The position numbers and the translations under genes are program-made. DNA of 25,062 nucleotides from an uncultured Clostridia bacterium (GTDB taxonomy: Bacteria; Bacillota; Clostridia; Christensenellales; UBA1242). Position 1 is the stretch's first letter. Each line of letters starts with the position of its first letter. Below the pieces are notes generated by a model, which was given only the letters and a program-made list of their open reading frames with translations, searched no databases and was not told the origin of the DNA. This document shows, piece by piece, positions 1 through 6,064 of this stretch. The DNA is taken from positions 1 through 25,062 of the forward strand of contig CALATF010000049.1 of NCBI GenBank assembly GCA_937891595.1, given 5' to 3'.

Positions 1-221
1 ATCCGATTTGGGTTTTCTTCCTTTTTTGGTAAATTAAAATATTTGTTTATATTTGTTTTTAACTCTACTTTTTCATTTAGAAGTGTTTCAAAATATTTTT
101 GTTCTGTATTCATCAAAATAATTTGATTCACCGGAATCGTCTGTTTTTCCAACATATCCAGAAGCTTTATAAATTTTTCTCCCGGCTTATAAGCCGGTAT
201 GATAATATCCACTGAATGCAT
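1..221 (-). CDS. Family 2 glycosyltransferase, N-terminal fragment
   Basis: The minus strand is open from an ATG at 221 to the window edge (73 codons, C-terminus missing). The protein starts MHSVDIIIPAYKPGEKFIKL and continues with a Q-T-I-P-V-N-Q-I-I-L-M-N-T-E stretch. This is the first beta strand and nucleotide-sugar-binding start of GT-A fold family 2 glycosyltransferases, of the rhamnosyltransferase-like kind used in cell-wall or exopolysaccharide synthesis in Lachnospiraceae. An AAGAAGGCGG ribosome site lies just upstream of the ATG. Base composition and codon use (ccg, ctg, cgg) are unlike the rest of the window. With the adjacent LCP fragment it forms a cell-surface glycopolymer context that belongs to the foreign left-end segment. 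The exact sugar and acceptor cannot be told from this fragment. Confidence 0.75.
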   Translation of the reverse strand, partial: MHSVDIIIPAYKPGEKFIKLLDMLEKQTIPVNQIILMNTEQKYFETLLNEKVELKTNINKYFNLPKKEENPNR

Positions 222-274
222 AGATACTTCCGCCTTCTTTTATAATCCTCACACATCATATCACATTTTTTTTT

Positions 275-313
275 CAATGAAAAGGAGAACTCCGACAATT
301 CGAAGTTCTCCTT
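275..313 (-). terminator. Rho-independent terminator after the LCP gene
   Basis: A perfect 10-bp stem (282-291 with 304-313) is followed on the minus strand by a short TTTT run. It lies between the stop of the LCP fragment and the start of the glycosyltransferase, so the two genes are separate units. Confidence 0.65.
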
Positions 314-328
314 GGTATGCTTGATTTC

Positions 329-673
329 TTATGGTAAATAGGGCGCTGTATCCGCTTCAATCCTTTCACTGTACGCTTCTACAATCGCAGACGGAACATA
401 TTCCGGATCATCAAATAATAATTCGTGTATCCATACAACATTGTCATACAGAGTTGTAGGAACAACACAACTTCCTTTTCCACCGATGGTACCTGATGTC
501 AACAAATCCATGGACGGGAATCCGGCACTTTCCACAATGGTGTAATCTCCCAGATTCATCAATACATCTGTGATATCATCAATATCCAGATTCGTCTCAA
601 ATTCTTCAAAAATAGAAGAATTCAATAGCCATTTTGCTTGGCAAGGTGATAGCTTTAAACAAACAAAGAACAA
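329..673 (-). CDS. LytR-CpsA-Psr (LCP) family protein, C-terminal fragment
   Basis: The minus-strand frame ends at a TAA at 331-329. From about residue 24 on it reads like the C-terminus of LCP phosphotransferases, the enzymes that attach wall teichoic acid or capsule polymers to peptidoglycan. Visible signs are a TNL-D-I-D-D-I helix, a GDYTIVESAGFP strand, GTIGGKGSCVVPTTLYDNV, an LHEFLF-like IHELLFDD motif, and the usual YSERIEADTAPYLP end. This is the typical tail of Lachnospiraceae LCP proteins. The first ~15-20 codons of the open frame, upstream of roughly base 625, lie in AT-rich DNA and are probably not part of the real protein. The N-terminal catalytic part is missing. The gene is therefore broken at the join near 600-645, either by misassembly or by a real recombination. 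The family call is by motif memory and fairly secure. The exact break point is not. Confidence 0.65.
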   Translation of the reverse strand: MFFVCLKLSPCQAKWLLNSSIFEEFETNLDIDDITDVLMNLGDYTIVESAGFPSMDLLTSGTIGGKGSCVVPTTLYDNVVWIHELLFDDPEYVPSAIVEAYSERIEADTAPYLP

Positions 674-2426
674 TGGTTTAAGTGCTAGCTTATTTATTAG
701 AGTAAAAGGTTTAGGAATTGCTATTCAAGAAGCAAAAGGTGAAGGCAACAAAACAATAGAAATTAAAGGCAACAAAGATAATACTTATAATCTATTTGGT
801 GATATTTTAACATTAGCTGTTAATGACGCAAATGGAAACATCAATGTAAAAGATTATACTAAATTTATGACTGCTATTGTTAACAATCAATATGTTAATT
901 TAATTCATGAGACAGATGCAAATGGTAATGTTGTTCCTAAAATAAAATTAACAAAAGACTTTATTAAACCTGAAGATTTATTAATATCTTTCTATATAGG
1001 TTCAAATGCTAACAAAATAAATATGTCTATTAATGGAAACAGTAAAACAGAATATATTAAAAAAATTAATTCAGCTTTAACCATAAATGAAACGAAAGTA
1101 TTTAATATAGGTTATGGTGAAGGAGATATTAATCCTAATACTAAAGTAGATTTTGCTGATATTAAATATGATAATACTAACTCTTTGCCAGAAGGTGTAG
1201 AAGTTAATATTAGCTTAGTTTCAACCACTTTGCCTTCTAGTGAAGAAGTAGAAAATGCCATAAGTGTTGTTGATGGTAATAAATTAATATTTAAATTAAC
1301 AACAAATAGTTATAATTCCGTAATTAAGTTATCTATTAGAAATAATTTAACTAATGATTACTGGGAACAAGATTATTACTTAACAATAAATTCAAAATAT
1401 AATCAAGACTTGATTGATATTAAAGATAATGACAATGTCTCGGTTAATAATATTCTTATAGCTGGTGCAAACGAGGTTAAGAATATTGTATATACACAAG
1501 ACTCTGATAATATAAAATCTGCATTACAATCTATAAATGTAGCGTTTACTAATGTAAATTCAAACGATATTATATTAGCAAACAAACATATGTTCTTTGA
1601 TGAAGTGAATTATACTATTTGGTCAGATGATTTAAATTATGATAAAGAAGTCAATGTTGTTTTTACATTAGTTTTTATTGATGGTGGTAGGTTTGTTGTT
1701 AACAAAACTTTAACAGTTAAAGGAAATGTGGAACTTTCATTATTAAATGCAAATTTAACATATTCAAATAGCTCATCTTTATTAATTTTAACAGACGAAA
1801 GTAAATATAATTATAAGGTTAATAATGTTCAGACAGAGTTGGACTTAAAAAAATTTGAGTATGATAATAATAACGCTAAATATAACAAAAATACTTTTAC
1901 ATTAAATGAATATTTAGTTGATAGAAGTGAAGATGTTGATTATGAATCTTTCGTAGTTAAAGTTAAACCAAATAGTGCTTTAGAAGGGTTAACAATTCAA
2001 TCTTATATTATATTTAACTATGTAACAGCTTCAAATTATATATTAAAATTTAATTTACCTATAAGTATTACATATAATTATTCTATAACCACTTTAGAGC
2101 CAGTTGTTTTTGAACAAATACAAAATGAAAACGCATTCATCACTACAGGCGAACAGAATGCTATTTCCACAACAAATGGTATTACTTATAATGGATATTT
2201 GAACACAAATAAAAACAATATTAGTGATATATTTATTACTTTTGAAGACGTAGATGACGAGCAAGCAACTGTTGAAGATATGCATTATTCATTTAATAAA
2301 ACAACAAAAGAATTAAAGATTTGGTCTACAAGTGCTGTTGAGAAAAATATAAAAGTTAACTTTATTTTTGAACTAGAAAATGGTTCGAAAATAATTTATA
2401 CAAATTCTATAAAAGTTACAATTTAA
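570..2426 (+). CDS. Large Cys-free, beta-rich extracellular-type protein, N-terminally truncated
   Basis: The open frame has 618 codons, but the first ~20 (up to about base 630) are the antisense of the LCP gene. The real N-terminus, with any signal peptide, is therefore lost at the join. The remainder is rich in Asn, Thr, Ser, Val and Ile, has no cysteine and no obvious membrane segment, and alternates short hydrophobic strands with polar turns, as in stacked Ig-like or bacterial adhesin domains. No LPXTG or other C-terminal anchor is seen; it ends ...IYTNSIKVTI. An 'AAGAAGG' ribosome site for the next gene follows 25 bases later, so the two are probably co-transcribed. I do not recognise a named family. 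A secreted or surface role is an inference from composition only. Confidence 0.6.
   Translation: MISSISRFVSNSSKIEEFNSHFAWQGDSFKQTKNNGLSASLFIRVKGLGIAIQEAKGEGNKTIEIKGNKDNTYNLFGDILTLAVNDANGNINVKDYTKFMTAIVNNQYVNLIHETDANGNVVPKIKLTKDFIKPEDLLISFYIGSNANKINMSINGNSKTEYIKKINSALTINETKVFNIGYGEGDINPNTKVDFADIKYDNTNSLPEGVEVNISLVSTTLPSSEEVENAISVVDGNKLIFKLTTNSYNSVIKLSIRNNLTNDYWEQDYYLTINSKYNQDLIDIKDNDNVSVNNILIAGANEVKNIVYTQDSDNIKSALQSINVAFTNVNSNDIILANKHMFFDEVNYTIWSDDLNYDKEVNVVFTLVFIDGGRFVVNKTLTVKGNVELSLLNANLTYSNSSSLLILTDESKYNYKVNNVQTELDLKKFEYDNNNAKYNKNTFTLNEYLVDRSEDVDYESFVVKVKPNSALEGLTIQSYIIFNYVTASNYILKFNLPISITYNYSITTLEPVVFEQIQNENAFITTGEQNAISTTNGITYNGYLNTNKNNISDIFITFEDVDDEQATVEDMHYSFNKTTKELKIWSTSAVEKNIKVNFIFELENGSKIIYTNSIKVTI
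600..645. other. Composition and gene-content join (probable chimera point)
   Basis: To the left, DNA is about 40-50% G+C by eye and codes on the minus strand for LCP and glycosyltransferase pieces. To the right it drops to about 20-30% G+C and codes on the plus strand. Two genes in opposite directions are both truncated at the same place. A small inverted repeat (attcttc ... gaagaat, 602-622) sits at the join, a plausible substrate for a false overlap or for template switching. Confidence 0.6.
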
Positions 2427-2450
2427 TTAAGATAAAAGAAGGATAAATTA

Positions 2451-3173
2451 ATGAATTTATTTGAAAATCAAAATTATTATAATAAAGAAAGTTTTGATAA
2501 AATTAGTTATGAAGACCAAAAAGAAATTTTCTTACGTATTAGGTCTTGGGTTGCTAAAGTAGATAACGAGACTAAATATGTTAAAGAAAAGTTTAAAAAG
2601 GTTGTAACTAAACGTATTGAACAAATTTGCGCTTATGCTTGTTCAGGTCATATTCCTTCACAAGATTATATGGGATATATTTATAAAAGAGGTTTTGCTG
2701 ATTTCTTTCCTATAAATTACAAAAGGTCTATTGAATGGAATGTTATTGCTGCTGCTAACGGTAGCAAGTTAGCTCCTCAAAAAATGAAAGCTTTTATGAA
2801 CCCAGCTATAGACATGATTTTGCTTAGTGAAAAATGGGGTCAAATTATTAAATATAATGATTTGACTTTAAAAAATTATTACTGGTTTTTAAGTCAATAT
2901 GTTTGTGAAATTTTATATAAAGAGTTAGCTTTAGACCCAGTTGAAATGGCAAAAAAAGAACTTATTGAAGAGGATACAAGTGAAAGAAGAACTAGAATTT
3001 TCTTTGATAGATTTAGAAATCGCAGTGTTGAGCAAGCTTTAAAAATTCTTGAAGAGCAACTTCCTGAAGATATGCCTGAAAATAAAGACGAAGGCTTTGG
3101 TGAAGAATTGCTTAAAGACCCAGATATGAAAGATGACGACGATATTGTTAATATAAATATTGAAGATATTTAG
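2451..3173 (+). CDS. Sel1-like-repeat-containing hypothetical protein
   Basis: This is a 240-residue soluble protein with an AAGAAGG ribosome site. Residues ~76-115 (DYMGYIYKRGFADFFP, then a KRSIEWNVIAAANGSKLAPQ stretch) fit one Sel1-like alpha/alpha repeat: a ...Y-x-x-G... helix followed by ...A-x-x-W-x-x-x-A-A-x-x-G-x-x-x-A. Such repeats usually bind partner proteins. The C-terminal 60 residues are strongly acidic, ending in a DDDDIVNINIEDI tail. There is no signal peptide or membrane segment. It follows the surface-type gene by 24 bases and ends at a terminator, so the two form one unit. Its cellular job cannot be read from the sequence. Confidence 0.65.
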   Translation: MNLFENQNYYNKESFDKISYEDQKEIFLRIRSWVAKVDNETKYVKEKFKKVVTKRIEQICAYACSGHIPSQDYMGYIYKRGFADFFPINYKRSIEWNVIAAANGSKLAPQKMKAFMNPAIDMILLSEKWGQIIKYNDLTLKNYYWFLSQYVCEILYKELALDPVEMAKKELIEEDTSERRTRIFFDRFRNRSVEQALKILEEQLPEDMPENKDEGFGEELLKDPDMKDDDDIVNINIEDI

Positions 3174-3178
3174 TAATT

Positions 3179-3208
3179 TTAAAACCCACTTTTCAGTTGG
3201 GTTTTAAT
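3179..3208 (+). terminator. Terminator after the Sel1-like gene
   Basis: An AAAACCCA...TTGGGTTTT hairpin runs directly into a T-rich tail just after the stop at 3173. Confidence 0.75.
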
Positions 3209-3239
3209 ACTATAAAATGATAAAAGGAAAGTATTATTT

Positions 3240-3824
3240 ATGATAGTTGCTACAAATAACAAAAATAAAATTAAACAATTAAAAAATTTGGCTGGCGACA
3301 TAAAACTTTATACTTTGAAAGAAAGCAATATAGAAATTGATATTGAAGAAGATGGTAAAACATTTGAAGAAAATGCAATTAAAAAAGCTTTAGCTATATA
3401 TAATTTAACTAAAAAAAGTGTTGTGGGTGATGATAGCGGTTTATGTATAGATTATTTTGACGGGTGGCCAGGAGTTTATACTCATAGGTTTTTGCCAGGT
3501 TCAACAGACGAACAAAGAAATGACGTCATTATAGAACGTCTTGTTAATGTTGATGAAGAACTTAGAACTGCTAAAATTACTTGTGTATTAGCATTATGTG
3601 ATAAAAATGGAACAATTCATACATTTAAAGGGGAAGTGCCATGTAAAATTACTCATAAACAAAGGGGAAGTAATTTATTTGGTTTTGACCCGATTGTAGA
3701 ACTAGAATGCGGGAAAACCTTAGCAGAACTTTCAGATGATGAAAAAGTTAAAGTAAATGCTAGGAGTATGGCTTTTAAAAAAATGATTAAAGCTATTAAG
3801 GAGCAAAACATTCAAATTGATTAA
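3240..3824 (+). CDS. rdgB: XTP/dITP diphosphatase (RdgB/HAM1 family)
   Basis: This is a house-cleaning nucleotide pyrophosphatase that hydrolyses non-canonical purine triphosphates (dITP, XTP) to monophosphates. At 194 residues it has the usual family length. Family marks are the N-terminal IVATNNKNKIKQL phosphate-binding loop, VVGDDSGLCID (metal and catalytic Asp, ~60-70), the PGVYTHRF loop, and LFGFDPIV, the equivalent of the usual GFGYDPIF. The terminal SHR motif of the family is altered: the sequence reads AELSDDEKVKVNARSMAF, so one normally conserved substrate-contacting element is diverged. The start is supported by AAAGGAAAG about 10 bases upstream. It stands alone between a terminator and the SAM riboswitch promoter. 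The assignment is firm. Activity despite the altered SHR motif is an inference. Confidence 0.9.
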   Translation: MIVATNNKNKIKQLKNLAGDIKLYTLKESNIEIDIEEDGKTFEENAIKKALAIYNLTKKSVVGDDSGLCIDYFDGWPGVYTHRFLPGSTDEQRNDVIIERLVNVDEELRTAKITCVLALCDKNGTIHTFKGEVPCKITHKQRGSNLFGFDPIVELECGKTLAELSDDEKVKVNARSMAFKKMIKAIKEQNIQID

Positions 3825-3859
3825 ATAAGAAAATAATAAGCAAAAGTTTTATTATAGTA

Positions 3860-3888
3860 TTGACAAGTTTATTAAAATATTTTAATAT
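3860..3888 (+). promoter_or_regulatory. Sigma-A-type promoter for the metK unit
   Basis: TTGACA (3860-3865), a 17-base spacer, then TAATAT (3883-3888). The predicted start, ~3894-3896, coincides with the 5' strand of riboswitch helix P1. Confidence 0.85.
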
Positions 3889-3892
3889 TGTG

Positions 3893-3989
3893 TGTACCTA
3901 TAAAGAGTGCGTTAGGGACAAGCCCGTTTGTAGCGCACAGCAACCTGTTTGTATAACAAGGTGCTAATGCTTGGTTGATGGGATATATG
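3893..3989 (+). promoter_or_regulatory. SAM riboswitch aptamer (S-box / SAM-I clan)
   Basis: The conserved core is present in order: AAGAG, GGGACaaGCCC, GCACAGCAACC, and AAGGTGCTAA. These are landmarks of the S-box family of S-adenosylmethionine aptamers. P1 can form between CCTAT (3897-3901) and ATGGG (3978-3982), extended past a bulged A. P2 pairs GTGCG with CGCAC. The 3' side of P1 (GATGGGAT, 3977-3984) can alternatively pair over 8 positions, with one G-U, with ATCCTATC, the 5' arm of the downstream terminator. This gives a standard mutually exclusive antiterminator. High SAM would hold P1, release the terminator and switch off the following small ORF and metK. The helix details differ a little from textbook SAM-I, with no GAAGCC after GCCC, so a SAM-I/IV variant is possible. 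Confidence 0.85.
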
Positions 3990-4003
3990 TTATTTATTAA
4001 ATT

Positions 4004-4034
4004 AAAAATCCTATCACGTCGATAGGATTTTTTC
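4004..4034 (+). terminator. Riboswitch-controlled terminator
   Basis: The 11-bp stem AAAATCCTATC / GATAGGATTTT (4005-4015 with 4021-4031) has a 5-base loop and a T tract. Its 5' arm is also the partner of the 3' P1 strand of the aptamer. Confidence 0.9.
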
Positions 4035-4072
4035 ATTCTTTTTTATAGGTAAAATAAGAAAGGAGGAAACAT

Positions 4073-4327
4073 ATGCAGGAAAATATTTATGCTAAAGTAA
4101 ACAATGAAAATGAACTTAGGGAACTTAATATTTTACTTAATAATTTAAAATTTAAATGTATTTTAGATAACGCTGATAAAAAGCTTTTCCCCATTGCTAT
4201 TGAAAAAAGAAACATGGTTGCTTATACAATAACAAGCCCTTCAATTTGCAGTTGTTTATTTATAAATGCTAAAAAGAAACTATTAAGTTTAAATGAATTA
4301 AAAAATACAATTAAGGAGAAAAAATAA
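4073..4327 (+). CDS. Small hypothetical protein co-transcribed with metK
   Basis: This 84-residue protein has a strong ribosome site (AAAGGAGGAAACAT) and lies between the SAM-responsive terminator and metK. Its stop is one base before the metK ATG, so the two are translationally coupled and both are under SAM control. It is Asn-, Lys- and Leu-rich with two Cys close together (CILDN... and ...SICSCLF). It has no signal peptide or clear membrane helix and no motif I recognise. The layout suggests a link to methionine or SAM metabolism, or to MetK itself, but that is inference from position only. The codon pattern matches the genome and the ribosome site is excellent, so it is very probably a real gene. 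Confidence 0.75.
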   Translation: MQENIYAKVNNENELRELNILLNNLKFKCILDNADKKLFPIAIEKRNMVAYTITSPSICSCLFINAKKKLLSLNELKNTIKEKK

Positions 4328-4328
4328 A

Positions 4329-5423
4329 ATGAGAAAAATAATTACTAGTGAAAGTGTAAATTGTGGTCATCCAGATAAAACTTGCGATATTATAGCAGAT
4401 AGCTTTTTAGACGAAGCATTAAGGCAAGATAAAAATTGTCAAATGGCAGTTGAATGTGCTATTAAAGATAACAAACTTATGATTTATGGCGAAACTACTA
4501 CAACTGCTAATATTAATTATGAACAAATAGCAAAAAATGTTTTAAAAGACATAGGTTATAAAGAGGAGTTTGAAATTATAAAAACTTTATCGCAACAATC
4601 ACCTAACATTGCTAATGCTGTAAAAAAAGAGGAAGTTTGTGCTAATGACCAAGGTATTATGTTTGGTTATGCTTGTAACGAAAACAAATATTTTATGCCT
4701 TACCCTATTATAATTGCTCATAGATTAGTTAAAGTTTATGACGAATTTAGAAGAAAGTCGGATAAATATTTTGCAGACGCTAAAAGTCAAGTTTCAGTAG
4801 CATATGAAGATGGAAAACCTGTGGAAATTGATACTATTTTAATGTCTGTTTCCCACGTTAAAGGGTTAGACAAACAAATTATTATTAATGATTTAAAACA
4901 AAATGTTATTAATCCTGTATTAGAAGAATTTTCCGAACTAAAAAATGATAATATTAAATATGTTTTAAACCCAAGCGGTGAATTTTATATATGGGGAAGT
5001 TTTTCAGATAGTGGCTGTGTTGGTAGAAAAATAATTGTAGATACATATGGTGGCGTTGGTAAAGTTGGTGGTGGATGTTTTAGTTCTAAGAATGCAACCA
5101 AAGTTGATAGAAGTGGTGCTTATTATGCAAGATACGTAGCTAAAAATATTGTAGCTAATAACCTTGCTGATAAATGTGAAGTAGAATTAAGTTATGCAAT
5201 AGGTTTAACCAACCCTTTAAGCGTTGAAATAAATACATTTGGCACAAATAAAGTTAGCGAAGAAAAGATTAAAGAAATTGTAAAAAACAACTTTAATTTT
5301 AGTGTTGCTAATATGATTAAAGAATTAGATTTATTAAAACCTATTTATGCTTCCACTGCTTGCTATGGCCATTTTGGCAGAGAAGAATTTTCTTGGGAAA
5401 AGGTTAAAAAATTGAATATTTAG
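4329..5423 (+). CDS. metK: S-adenosylmethionine synthetase
   Basis: Makes S-adenosylmethionine from methionine and ATP in the cytosol. At 364 residues it is somewhat shorter than most bacterial MetK (about 380-400). Seen in order: TSESVNCGHPDKTCD with the catalytic His14 and Asp16, GETTTTANINYEQIA, QQSPNIANAV, the NDQGIMFGYAC loop, MPYPIIIAHRL, KSQVSVAYEDGKPV, NPSGEFYIWGSFSDSGCVGRK, IIVDTYGG with GGG-C-FSSKNATKVDRSGAY, and RYVAKNIVANNLADKCEVELS. Several normally fixed positions differ. GP-x-GDAGLTGRK is replaced by GSFSDSGCVGRK, and GGGAFSGKDPTKVDRSAAY by GGGCFSSKNATKVDRSGAY. It is thus a divergent but complete enzyme. It sits directly behind a SAM riboswitch, the expected feedback arrangement, and is closed by a terminator. 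Confidence 0.95.
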   Translation: MRKIITSESVNCGHPDKTCDIIADSFLDEALRQDKNCQMAVECAIKDNKLMIYGETTTTANINYEQIAKNVLKDIGYKEEFEIIKTLSQQSPNIANAVKKEEVCANDQGIMFGYACNENKYFMPYPIIIAHRLVKVYDEFRRKSDKYFADAKSQVSVAYEDGKPVEIDTILMSVSHVKGLDKQIIINDLKQNVINPVLEEFSELKNDNIKYVLNPSGEFYIWGSFSDSGCVGRKIIVDTYGGVGKVGGGCFSSKNATKVDRSGAYYARYVAKNIVANNLADKCEVELSYAIGLTNPLSVEINTFGTNKVSEEKIKEIVKNNFNFSVANMIKELDLLKPIYASTACYGHFGREEFSWEKVKKLNI

Positions 5424-5429
5424 CATATT

Positions 5430-5466
5430 AAAAAAAGGACTTTAAAAATAAAGTTCTTTTTTTTAT
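5430..5466 (+). terminator. Terminator after metK
   Basis: AAAAGGACTTT / AAAGTTCTTTT hairpin with a long T tail, 10 bases after the metK stop. Confidence 0.85.
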
Positions 5467-5554
5467 TATTTAAAACTTTTTTATTTAAAATTGTACAAAA
5501 AAGAATATTAATTTTTTTATTTACAAAAACTATCCTTAGGAGTGTTTTTCATAT

Positions 5555-6061
5555 ATGGGTTGTGGAATGGTAAGAAAAGTAGATGAACTTGGCAGGGTAG
5601 TTATACCAAAAGAAATGCGCAGAGTTTTAAACATTAAAACAGGTAGTTCAATAGAAATGTTTATAAATGATAATAATCAAGTAGTTTTAAAAAAGTTTTC
5701 GGAAATAAATAATACATTATATTTAGTTGAAAATTTAATTGAAATTATTTTTGATTGTTTTAATTTAAAATGTTTAGTAAGTGATGATGAGCAAATTGTT
5801 GCTTGTAAAGGTTTTTCAAAGAAAGAATATTTAAATAAAAAAATTCCAAACATTTTAATTGAAAAAGAAGATTATTTAGAACAAGAAAATAATGAAAACA
5901 GGGTAATTGATGAATATGGTTATACATATGTTTTTCCTATAAAAAACGAGGGATTTGATTGTGGTTATGTATTTGTTTTTAATGTTAGTGAATTAGACAA
6001 ACATATTTTAAACAGCATAAATGTATTAATTAAATTTTTAAGTAATATGTTAAAGTTTTAA
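5555..6061 (+). CDS. spoVT: SpoVT-like AbrB-family transcriptional regulator
   Basis: This 168-residue protein has an N-terminal AbrB swapped-hairpin DNA-binding domain (residues 4-50: GMVRKVDELGRVVIPKEMRR, then LNIKTGSSIEMFI...VVLKKF). The remainder looks like the GAF-like C-terminal domain of stage V sporulation protein T (..KKEYLNKKIPNILIE.., FPIKNEGFDCGYVFVF). B. subtilis SpoVT, of similar length (about 178), regulates late forespore genes. The ATG at 5555 follows a TTAGGAGTG ribosome site at ordinary spacing. Only three bases separate it from the SpoVB-like flippase gene, the same order as spoVT-yabM/spoVB in Bacillus and Clostridia, which supports the name. Whether the organism still sporulates is not shown by this window. 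Confidence 0.85.
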   Translation: MGCGMVRKVDELGRVVIPKEMRRVLNIKTGSSIEMFINDNNQVVLKKFSEINNTLYLVENLIEIIFDCFNLKCLVSDDEQIVACKGFSKKEYLNKKIPNILIEKEDYLEQENNENRVIDEYGYTYVFPIKNEGFDCGYVFVFNVSELDKHILNSINVLIKFLSNMLKF

Positions 6062-6064
6062 GGA

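Noticed and set aside
1403..1585. Minus-strand frames within 1403-1585, 2094-2285, 6715-7080, 8249-8497, 10394-10582, 12100-12336 and similar
   Set aside because: They lie antisense inside well-supported genes, lack ribosome sites and have no recognisable content.
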